Under the pieces are notes generated by a model, which saw only the letters and a list, made by a program, of their open reading frames with translations, had not been told where the DNA came from and did not search any database. Shown one piece after another: positions 40,954-47,992 of a stretch of 64,000 nucleotides of DNA (position 1 is the first letter of the stretch; the number at the start of each line of letters is the position of its first letter). The translations under genes were made by a program, and so were the position numbers. Source of the stretch: Bacteroidales bacterium (lineage in GTDB: Bacteria > Bacteroidota > Bacteroidia > Bacteroidales > F082). The stretch covers positions 1 to 64,000 of the forward strand of contig JAFYNJ010000015.1 in NCBI GenBank assembly GCA_017549805.1, in the 5' to 3' direction.

Positions 40954-42375
40954 TCAGATGAGGATTTTCTTTTCGATTTCCGCCAACATCGCCTTGAACT
41001 GCTTGTCGGTGTCCAAACGGTCCGATACGGTCTTGCAGGCGTGATGAACGGTGGCATGGTCCTTATTGCCGCATTGCTGTCCGATGACGGCCAGACTGCA
41101 GTTGGAGTATTTCTTGGAGAAATACATGACGATTTGGCGGGCTTGGACCACTTCGTGCTTACGGGTGTTTTGCGAGAGCGTTTCCATCGGGATGGAGAAG
41201 AAATCGCATACCACGTTCATGATGTATTCCACCGAGACCTCTTTCACCGAGTTGCGGATGAAACGCTCGATGATTTGCTGGGCGAGCTCGATGGTGATGG
41301 CTTTCTTGTTCAGTGACGACTGGGCGACCAGGGAGATAAGTACGCCTTCGAGCTCGCGGATGTTGGTCCGTACGGTTGTGGCGATATAGTCGATGATTTC
41401 GTCGGGGAGGACGATGCCGTTGGTGTAAAGCTTGTTCTTCAGGATGGCGTTGCGCGTTGCGGCGTCGGGCATCTGGAGGTCGGCGGTGAGTCCCCATTTG
41501 AAGCGTGACAGCAGGCGAGGCTCCATGTCCTGCAAATCGACGGGCAGCTTGTCGCTGGTCAAAACCAGCTGCTTGCCGTTTTGATGCAGGTAGTTGAAGA
41601 TGTGGAAGAAGGTCTCCTGTGTCCTGGTTTTCTTGGCGAGGAACTGGATGTCGTCGATGAGCAGCACGTCAATCGCTTGGTAGAAATGGACGAAGTCGTT
41701 CAGGTTCTGGTTCTTGGAAGCGTTGACGAACTGGTTGATGAACTGCTCGGTCTGCACATACAGCACGGTCTTGTCGGGGAACTTGTGCTTGACATGCAAT
41801 CCAATGGCATGGCACAGGTGGGTCTTGCCCAACCCCGTCTGGCTATAGATCAACAACGGGTTGAAGGCGGTCTTGCCGGGATTTTCGGCGATGGCCAAAC
41901 CGGCGGAACGGGCCAGACGGTTGCAGTCCCCCTCAATGAAGTTGTCGAACGAATAGTTCTCGTTAAGCTGCGAGTCGATCTCCATCTTCTTCAAGCCAGG
42001 GAAGATGAACGGGTTGACAGGACTATTGGTAAGGCCTTCTGGAGCCGGTCCACCTAACGTCCGATTCTTGACATCGTCGCGGCTGGTACCGGGAAGCACG
42101 ATGCGTCCCTGGGGATCGCTGCTATCCATGATGATGCTGTATTCCAGCTTGCCTTCCGTGCCGAGCACCTTCTTGATGGTCTTTTTCAACAGGTCGAGAT
42201 AATGCTCCTCAAGCCATTCATAGAAGAACTGGCTTGGAACCTGGATGGTGAGCACGCTGTTCGAAAAAGCGATGGGAATAATAGGCATGAACCACGTAGC
42301 ATAAACCTGCTCCGAGGTGTTGTCCTTGATAATCTCAAGACACTTCCTCCATATCTCGTTGTGGTTCTTGACCAT
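40954..42375 (-). CDS. dnaA: Chromosomal replication initiator DnaA
   Basis: AAA+ protein that binds DnaA boxes and opens oriC. The 473-aa protein has domain I (MVKNHNEIWRKCLEIIKDN), a Walker A motif in YSQTGLGKTHLCHA, Walker B in VLLIDDIQFL, sensor regions and a C-terminal DNA-binding helix-turn-helix with DHATVHHACKTV. It starts 158 bp from the yigZ-like gene on the same strand. No cluster of DnaA boxes was found beside it, so this need not be the origin. Confidence 0.97.
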   Translation of the reverse strand: MVKNHNEIWRKCLEIIKDNTSEQVYATWFMPIIPIAFSNSVLTIQVPSQFFYEWLEEHYLDLLKKTIKKVLGTEGKLEYSIIMDSSDPQGRIVLPGTSRDDVKNRTLGGPAPEGLTNSPVNPFIFPGLKKMEIDSQLNENYSFDNFIEGDCNRLARSAGLAIAENPGKTAFNPLLIYSQTGLGKTHLCHAIGLHVKHKFPDKTVLYVQTEQFINQFVNASKNQNLNDFVHFYQAIDVLLIDDIQFLAKKTRTQETFFHIFNYLHQNGKQLVLTSDKLPVDLQDMEPRLLSRFKWGLTADLQMPDAATRNAILKNKLYTNGIVLPDEIIDYIATTVRTNIRELEGVLISLVAQSSLNKKAITIELAQQIIERFIRNSVKEVSVEYIMNVVCDFFSIPMETLSQNTRKHEVVQARQIVMYFSKKYSNCSLAVIGQQCGNKDHATVHHACKTVSDRLDTDKQFKAMLAEIEKKILI

Positions 42376-42533
42376 GGATAAAATTACTAGTTCTTCACTC
42401 GATTTTGAGACTGCAAAGATCGAATGAAAAAAGTTAATAAAAAATTTTTTTTGCTATTGACTTTACACTTTTTTATGCGTAAATTACGAGTGCGAAGTGT
42501 TGTAAAAAATTATTCAAAATATAAATAATTGAT
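42376..42533. other. AT-rich gap upstream of dnaA without recognisable origin boxes
   Basis: The 158-bp gap contains A/T tracts (for example AAAAAATTTTTT near 42440) and one possible dnaA -7 element. Only one weak DnaA-box-like sequence (TTATCCATG on the minus strand, 7 of 9) is seen at the dnaA start, so I do not call oriC. Confidence 0.4.
42413..42421 (-). promoter_or_regulatory. Probable -7 element of dnaA
   Basis: Minus-strand GATCTTTGC, one mismatch from TAnnTTTGC, 38 nt before the dnaA ATG. Confidence 0.45.
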
Positions 42534-43148
42534 TTACACCGTTTTAAGAAAAGTAACGGTAAGGCCAAAAATGTTTTTAAATTTGGCCACAATTCGATCC
42601 GCTTCGTTTTTTCTTGTTGAAAACTCTAAGTAACAGTCCATTTCGAAGCGGGAGTTGAGCTGCTCTAAACCTTCCTCTTTCATCACCCGCATGACATCGT
42701 TCATCAAAGGGTAGGGAAATTCAAGACTGTAAACTTCGTTGACGGTTTTTTCGACGATTTGGGCGTTGTCGAGTGCTTCGCGTGCCGCCGTCTTGTAGGC
42801 GTTGATCAAGCCGCTGACGCCAAGTTTGATGCCGCCGAAGTAGCGGACCACGATGACGCAGACGTTGGTGACATCTTTCGACAGGATTTGATTGAGGATG
42901 GGTTTCCCCGCCGTGCCCGATGGCTCGCCGTCGTCAGAAGATCGGAAACAGGTCTTGTCAGGGCCGATCATGTAGGCGTAGCAGTGGTGCCGGGCATCGA
43001 AGTATTTCTTTTTCACTTCCGCCAAGGCCTTCTTCACATCGTCCTCGCACATCACCGTAAAGGCGGACGCGATGAACTTGCTGCCTTTCTCTTTGTAGAG
43101 CCCCTCGCCGGGTGCCGCGAGCATCTTATAAGTGTCGTCGAACATCAT
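42534..43148 (-). CDS. YigZ/IMPACT-family protein
   Basis: A 204-aa protein with the UPF0029 (IMPACT) N-terminal domain: GSKFIASAF, YFDARHHCYAY, DDGEPSGTAGKPIL and VVRYFGGIKLGVSGLI, then the DUF1949 C-terminal domain. Members are linked to translation or proteostasis, but the bacterial role is unsettled. The start at 43148 overlaps the stop of the upstream DMT transporter gene (ATGA); a start at 43145 is also possible. A longer frame upstream overlaps that gene fully and is rejected. Confidence 0.88.
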   Translation of the reverse strand: MMFDDTYKMLAAPGEGLYKEKGSKFIASAFTVMCEDDVKKALAEVKKKYFDARHHCYAYMIGPDKTCFRSSDDGEPSGTAGKPILNQILSKDVTNVCVIVVRYFGGIKLGVSGLINAYKTAAREALDNAQIVEKTVNEVYSLEFPYPLMNDVMRVMKEEGLEQLNSRFEMDCYLEFSTRKNEADRIVAKFKNIFGLTVTFLKTV

Positions 43149-44017
43149 GGCTTCACGGTTATTAATACTACTGCGATGATGGCGATGACCAGGCCGAGGT
43201 AGTTTATCCAAGTGAGTTTCTCCTTGAACAGGAGCCATCCAGCCAAAGCGGTGAGGCAAACGACGCCGATATTATAGACGGGAAACAGCACCACGTTGTC
43301 GAACACTCGCATGGCTTGATACACCGAGTAGGTGGAAAAGAAATTGACCACGCCAAGGACAACACCCCCCGAGGCGTTCTTCCACTGCCATTTAGACTTG
43401 CCCTTGATGAGATCGTAACCCATGAGCAGGAGGCTGAACACGAACGAAACGCCGTAGATGAAAGCAACCATGAAGGTGGGGTCGTTCTCGTGGCCGTTGG
43501 CGGTCTCTGTGATCTTCATCAAGACATCGCCGATGCCGGTGCTGAAGAATATCAAGATGGGCAATAAGACGATGAGGGTCGTTTTTTCGGTCTTGGCTTG
43601 GTTCTTATCCTTCCCACCCAATACCAAAAACAAGGCGGTCAGGGCTAAAACGATGCCAGTGGCAGGCATCAATCCAAGGGCTTCCTTTAGGAAAATTACA
43701 CCGAACAAGGTGGGGATGACCACGGAGAGCTTGCTCGACAGCGAAGTGACGGTGACCCCTGAACGCTGGCTGGAAACGACCATCAATACATAGGTCAGGA
43801 TGAACCAGAAACCAGTCAGGATGGAGAGCGGGAACCAAGGCTCCGACACGGGAGAAGCGACAGTTCCGTTGGCAGCGCTCATTGCAAATCCGATTGCCGT
43901 GGCTGTGGCATAGTTCCACATCAAGGCCTGATGGTTGTCGAGGTTGAAGCGGCTGAAAAGCCTCATGGCCACGAAGATGGCGCTCGAAAACAGGATAGCG
44001 AGAATCAAGTATATCAT
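43145..44017 (-). CDS. DMT-superfamily (EamA-like) transporter
   Basis: A 290-aa inner-membrane protein with ten hydrophobic segments in two five-helix repeats, as in EamA/DMT metabolite exporters. The substrate is unknown. The second repeat ends with YNIGVVCLTALAGWLLFKEKLTWINYLG, the usual EamA signature. The ATG at 44017 is chosen over a TTG at 44026 because the TTG lies in the -7 element. It is translationally coupled to the YigZ-like gene through a 4-bp overlap. Confidence 0.82.
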   Translation of the reverse strand: MIYLILAILFSSAIFVAMRLFSRFNLDNHQALMWNYATATAIGFAMSAANGTVASPVSEPWFPLSILTGFWFILTYVLMVVSSQRSGVTVTSLSSKLSVVIPTLFGVIFLKEALGLMPATGIVLALTALFLVLGGKDKNQAKTEKTTLIVLLPILIFFSTGIGDVLMKITETANGHENDPTFMVAFIYGVSFVFSLLLMGYDLIKGKSKWQWKNASGGVVLGVVNFFSTYSVYQAMRVFDNVVLFPVYNIGVVCLTALAGWLLFKEKLTWINYLGLVIAIIAVVLITVKP

Positions 44018-44022
44018 AATCT

Positions 44023-44031
44023 GCAAAGATA
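44023..44031 (-). promoter_or_regulatory. Promoter -7 element of the DMT transporter gene
   Basis: Minus-strand TATCTTTGC, only 5 nt from the ATG at 44017. The transcript probably begins at or next to the start codon. Confidence 0.65.
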
Positions 44032-44040
44032 AAAATTTTA

Positions 44041-44068
44041 GAAGTCAGTAGTCAGAAGAAAGAAGTAT
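44041..44068. repeat. Heptanucleotide array upstream of prmC
   Basis: Units GAAGTCA, GTAGTCA, GAAGAAA, GAAGTAT. The last unit contributes the first bases of the prmC -7 element. Confidence 0.8.
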
Positions 44069-44074
44069 TTTTGC
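44066..44074 (+). promoter_or_regulatory. Promoter -7 element of prmC, leaderless arrangement
   Basis: TATTTTTGC ends 3 nt before the prmC ATG (44078), so transcription should begin at or inside the start codon. Confidence 0.65.
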
Positions 44075-44077
44075 AGG

Positions 44078-44941
44078 ATGATTGGTTTTAATCTGAACAA
44101 GGCAAAACGGCATTTTACGGAGGAACTGGGCAGAGGTTTCACACAGCGTGAGGCGGAGCAGTTGATGCGCATCTTGCTGGAGGACCTCTTTGATATCGAC
44201 CAAAAGCGTCAGTTGATGGAGCCGAAACTGCGTATCGACGAGCTTCAGTATGCCCAGTTGGAACAAGCCGTCAAGCAGCTGCTGGAGGGTGTTCCCGTGC
44301 AGTATGTCACGGGCAGGGCTTGGTTCGACGGACTGCTTCTCCATGTGGACGAGTCGGTGCTGATCCCAAGGCCCGAGACGGAGGAGTTGGTGCAAAAGAT
44401 CTCGGAGGTTTTGCCGAACGATAGACCTATCAGGATATGGGACATCGGCACGGGGTCGGGGTGCATCGCCGTGGCCTTGGCAAAGCGTTTCCCTTTGGCC
44501 GAGGTGAAGGCGTTTGACGTCTCAGCACAGGCCTTGGCTACGGCTTCGCGCAATGCGGAATACAATAAGGTGCAGGTGGAATTCGTGTGCGACGATGTAC
44601 TGCATCCCCAATCGGAAAGTTGGCTGCATCCTGTGGATTTGGTGGTGAGCAACCCGCCTTACATTCGAGAAAGCGAAAAGGCAGCCATGGAACGTAACGT
44701 CTTGGAACATGAACCGCATTCGGCGCTTTTTGTTCCCGATGACGACCCGTTGCTGTTTTACCGGCAGATACTAAAACTTGCCAAACCCCAACTGCATCCC
44801 GATGGGGCGGTTTGGTTCGAAATCAATGAAGCCATGGGAGAGGCGATGCTCCAATTGGCTCGGGAAATGGGTTTCGAGGCTGTCCTTCATGAGGACTATT
44901 TAGGGAAACCTCGCTTCGCGTCATTTACAAACTTTCTTTGA
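44078..44941 (+). CDS. prmC: Peptide chain release factor glutamine methyltransferase PrmC
   Basis: Methylates the Gln of the GGQ motif in RF1 and RF2. The 287-aa protein has an N-terminal helical domain, the SAM-binding IWDIGTGSGCIAVALAKRFP and the diagnostic NPPY motif in VSNPPYIRESEK. The start ATG is only 4 nt from the -7 element; no other start codon is nearby, so a leaderless mRNA is likely. The 3' end overlaps the convergent protease gene by 21 bp, so the last residues of the two proteins are encoded by the same DNA. Confidence 0.93.
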   Translation: MIGFNLNKAKRHFTEELGRGFTQREAEQLMRILLEDLFDIDQKRQLMEPKLRIDELQYAQLEQAVKQLLEGVPVQYVTGRAWFDGLLLHVDESVLIPRPETEELVQKISEVLPNDRPIRIWDIGTGSGCIAVALAKRFPLAEVKAFDVSAQALATASRNAEYNKVQVEFVCDDVLHPQSESWLHPVDLVVSNPPYIRESEKAAMERNVLEHEPHSALFVPDDDPLLFYRQILKLAKPQLHPDGAVWFEINEAMGEAMLQLAREMGFEAVLHEDYLGKPRFASFTNFL

Positions 44942-47452
44942 GACCATCCCGTCGTCGGTTAGCAAATTGACGACATAGATACCTTTCGGGAGTCGCTCGA
45001 GAATCGACAGGGAGTTGTCTGTGTCAGTAAAGCCTTCGTAAACCACCTGTCCAAGGGTGTTGATGATGCTGATGCGTTGGATGCCGTCTGGCACCTTGTT
45101 TTCGTCAACGGCCATCACGGTCTTGTCGAGGCAGTCCGACCAGGCGATGTTTGCGCCGCCATCGTTGCTGATGCCGTATTTGTACTGGCCGATGGGAAGC
45201 GCATCCCAACCATAGTCCACATAGTGTGCCTCGGCTACCTCGGTGGCAATCAATTCGGGCGCATTGCCCGTGCAGTTGTCGCGATACACGTTGAAGGGGT
45301 TGCCAACGGTAATATCGTCGATATAGAAAGCGTTCTCGTAGTCGCCTTCAGAGAGTTGGTTGATATACTTCCATTCAAGTTGATGGTTGCCGGGGCTAAG
45401 CGTGAACGAGTATTGCGTCCAGGGTACCTCGTCCTTGATGGTTTCGCCTTGCTGCATATTGTCGATGAGGAACCCACCGCCATTGAGAGGAAAGCAACTG
45501 ATGCGAGCTTCATAACTAATGACGCAGGTGACAGGGACATTGACACCCAAGGTCAGGCTGCTGGAGGAAAACATGCCAGTGTTGGTTGACTTGGCGCAAT
45601 ACATGCCTTCATAAGGATTGTTGGTGGTTGTTATCCAAGGGCTGGAGGCATCATTAAACCACATGTTCTGATAAAAATCACCCGACTCGAAGCCGTCAAC
45701 GATGCTGTTGGGCATGTTCCATGAAAGGTTCACCCTCTGGTTGTTGATGACCTCGGCTTCAATCTCGATATCCTTCCTGACAAAAACGTAATTGGAAGGC
45801 AAGGTGGTGAGTCCGTTATCGAGGACAGCCGTCACATAATAGGTGTAGTTGCCTCCGTAGTTCAGATGGTCGGTATGGGTTGTTGTGGTAATGTTGTTGG
45901 CGATGCGCAAGCCGTCGCGATACACCTCATAAGAGGTGGCAGTGGCAGGGGCTTCCCAGCTCAAGTCAACATTTTCTCCATCAAAAGCGGCGGTAAGGTT
46001 GGCGGGGCCGTGGTAGAAAAGGGCATTGACGGCGGCCAACGCGTCGATGCGGCCTGATCCGGTGCTATTGTTTTTATTGTAGTTGCCGATCTTTGTGGCG
46101 GTAAGTTCGATGATGGAATCAATCTCGGCGGGACATAAGTTGGGTTCAGCTTCCAAGAGCAGGGCCATCACACCGGCAACGCAGGGTGTTGCCATCGAGG
46201 TGCCGTCATGAGTGTCGTAGGCGGTGTTGCCAGGAAAACCAAGTGAGGTGATGTTGGCACCTGGTGCCGAGATGTCGGGACGGATCAAACCGGGCATGTC
46301 GGGGTTGCCGACCTCGTAGGGATAGTCGCTGTATTCGCCGATGTTGGCGCCTTCAGCCCAAGTCACAGGCCCTACTGACGAGAAACCGCTGTGCTTATCG
46401 GTGGCATCGGTGGCACCGACACATACCACGGCGGTGTGACCTCCATGGAGTGTTTGGTCGGGATGGAACCAAGGTGGAGGACAGTTGCCGGGTGCTTCGA
46501 CATTGAAAGGTTTCGGATAGGTGTATTGTTGGTCGCCGACGTTGCCTGCGGCTACCGCAGCCACCACTCCGGCATCCAAAACAGTCTCATACAACTGACG
46601 ATAAAGAGCGTAGCCACCTGTCTCGGGGTCGCCGAAAGAACAACTTAATATGTCGGCGTCATGAGTCAGAGCAAACTCAATGCCTTCGATAATCTGCGCG
46701 TCGCCGCCATAGCCGGTTTCATCCATGATTTTCACCGCCATGATCTTGGCACCTGGCGCGATACCTGTTTGAGTGCCGGCATTACCTTGTCCAGCCACTA
46801 TGCCGGCACAATGTGTGCCGTGCATATAGTCATCCATGGGGTCGTTGTCATGGTTGACGACATCATAGCCGTGGTGAGGAAACTCTGGACCTCCATCCCA
46901 CATGCTATTTACGATGTCAATGTGATTGTAATTCACGCCAGTGTCGAGGATGGCCACGATGACGCCATTGCCAGTGTAGCCAGTTGATCCGTTGTAGTTC
47001 CACACAGCAGGCGCATTTACCTTTTCCACATGCCAAGCCATTTCTTTCGATTCGATGGGTTGGGTTTCGCCAAGCTCGGGAAGCATGCGACGGAGCTCGT
47101 CATGGTAAACATAGGCCACATCGCGGCGTGCCTCCAGTTGGTGGATGGCTTCGTCGGTGGCCATGCAAGCAAAGCCGTTGATAGCCCAGAAAGGATTGAC
47201 GGCCTGTACCTCATTTGCCATACCGTCCACAAACTGCAGCACTTCTTGCTGCGAAGCTTGGCAGAAAGCCTTGTGGTCGCCGATCACAAAGTCGCGCCGT
47301 TGAGTCTTGTCCATGAATTGGGTCTTGCGGGCCATGCCCACCTCGTCGTATTGCTCGGCCATTACGACGATGACATGCCGGAGCTCTTTGTTTTGCCCGA
47401 ATGTGAAGCTAAAACAGAGAGCGAAATACAGTAAAAGGGTCGTTTTTTTCAT
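44921..47452 (-). CDS. Secreted subtilisin-like (S8) protease with fibronectin-type and sorting domains
   Basis: An 843-aa exported protease. The start is the ATG at 47452 with a signal peptide ending FGQ; a frame from 47488 would precede the promoter. After a propeptide, the catalytic triad is visible: VAILDTGVNYNHID (Asp near 167), MHGTHCAGIVAGQ (His near 212) and HDGTSMATPCVAGV (Ser near 419). Then come fibronectin-type-III-like segments (VDLSWEAPATATSYEVYRDGL), a MAM/jelly-roll-like module and a type IX-like C-terminal sorting domain (ISIINTLGQVVYEG, LPKGIYVVNLLTDDG). It probably degrades dietary or host protein outside the cell, in line with the oligopeptide transporters in this region. 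Confidence 0.92.
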   Translation of the reverse strand: MKKTTLLLYFALCFSFTFGQNKELRHVIVVMAEQYDEVGMARKTQFMDKTQRRDFVIGDHKAFCQASQQEVLQFVDGMANEVQAVNPFWAINGFACMATDEAIHQLEARRDVAYVYHDELRRMLPELGETQPIESKEMAWHVEKVNAPAVWNYNGSTGYTGNGVIVAILDTGVNYNHIDIVNSMWDGGPEFPHHGYDVVNHDNDPMDDYMHGTHCAGIVAGQGNAGTQTGIAPGAKIMAVKIMDETGYGGDAQIIEGIEFALTHDADILSCSFGDPETGGYALYRQLYETVLDAGVVAAVAAGNVGDQQYTYPKPFNVEAPGNCPPPWFHPDQTLHGGHTAVVCVGATDATDKHSGFSSVGPVTWAEGANIGEYSDYPYEVGNPDMPGLIRPDISAPGANITSLGFPGNTAYDTHDGTSMATPCVAGVMALLLEAEPNLCPAEIDSIIELTATKIGNYNKNNSTGSGRIDALAAVNALFYHGPANLTAAFDGENVDLSWEAPATATSYEVYRDGLRIANNITTTTHTDHLNYGGNYTYYVTAVLDNGLTTLPSNYVFVRKDIEIEAEVINNQRVNLSWNMPNSIVDGFESGDFYQNMWFNDASSPWITTTNNPYEGMYCAKSTNTGMFSSSSLTLGVNVPVTCVISYEARISCFPLNGGGFLIDNMQQGETIKDEVPWTQYSFTLSPGNHQLEWKYINQLSEGDYENAFYIDDITVGNPFNVYRDNCTGNAPELIATEVAEAHYVDYGWDALPIGQYKYGISNDGGANIAWSDCLDKTVMAVDENKVPDGIQRISIINTLGQVVYEGFTDTDNSLSILERLPKGIYVVNLLTDDGMVSKKVCK

Positions 47453-47471
47453 GATTGCTTTGAAATGTAGC

Positions 47472-47480
47472 GCAAAAATA
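47472..47480 (-). promoter_or_regulatory. Promoter -7 element of the S8 protease gene
   Basis: Minus-strand TATTTTTGC, 20 nt before the ATG at 47452. Confidence 0.7.
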
Positions 47481-47489
47481 AGAAACACC

Positions 47490-47517
47490 TTTCAATTTTC
47501 ACCTTTCAATTTTCATT
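47490..47517. repeat. Heptanucleotide array between the protease and rnpB promoters
   Basis: Units TTTCAAT, TTTCACC, TTTCAAT, TTTCATT (14-bp higher-order period), placed between two divergent -7 elements. Confidence 0.9.
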
Positions 47518-47524
47518 TTTTCCC

Positions 47525-47533
47525 TATTTTTGC
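47525..47533 (+). promoter_or_regulatory. Promoter -7 element of rnpB
   Basis: TATTTTTGC, ending 4 nt before the predicted 5' end of RNase P RNA, as expected. Confidence 0.75.
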
Positions 47534-47536
47534 CGC

Positions 47537-47907
47537 GGCGATGAGAGGGACTGTCGCGGGTCGGGAAAGCCGGCGCGAGGAAAGTCGGGACAGCACAGAG
47601 CACCATACTTCCTAACGGGAAGGTGCCCGCAAGGGCAACAGCAAGTGCCACAGAAAACTACCGCCTCACAAGAGGTAAGGGTGAAAACGTGAGGTAAGAG
47701 CTCACGCATCGGATGGCGACATCCCGATGGGGTAAACCTTATGGGCTGCAAGTCCAAGTATAGAGGCAATGGCCGTTTCGGCGGCCGAACGGGCTGCTCG
47801 TCCGTCGTCTCAGGGTAGGGCGCTTGAGCCTGCGGGTGACCGCAGGCCTAGAGAAATGACAGTCGCCCCGAAAGGGGAACAGAATCCCGCTTACGACTCT
47901 CATCGCC
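47537..47907 (+). ncRNA. rnpB: RNase P RNA
   Basis: Catalytic RNA that removes 5' leaders of tRNA precursors. Length about 371 nt. The ends pair: GGCGATGAGAG (47537-47547) with CTCTCATCGCC (47897-47907). The conserved core is clear: GAGGAAAGTCGGGACAGCAC near the 5' side (CR-I), ACAGAAA after the P3/P4 region, and the 3' AGAATCCCGCTTAC block (CR-V type). A run of six T follows the closing stem, consistent with termination. It is the bacterial type A fold. A short open frame inside is incidental. Confidence 0.95.
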
Positions 47908-47967
47908 TTTTTTCAATCGTCATAGAATTTTTTGTGGATTCAAGCGTTTTCTTTCAAGAATAATAAG

Positions 47968-47976
47968 TATTTTCGT
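47968..47976 (+). promoter_or_regulatory. Possible -7 element of the TPR gene
   Basis: TATTTTCGT (one mismatch from consensus), 16 nt before the ATG at 47993. Confidence 0.4.
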
Positions 47977-47992
47977 ACCAAATTTTTGTGAA

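Noticed and set aside
43149-43259. N-terminal extension of the YigZ-like protein
   Set aside because: It lies inside the transporter coding sequence in another frame and lacks family similarity.
47927-47940. DnaA-box-like TGTGGATTC after rnpB
   Set aside because: Single imperfect match (7 of 9) with no neighbours.
47769-47963. Short open frame within the RNase P RNA gene
   Set aside because: It lies in the conserved structured core of rnpB and has no coding features.
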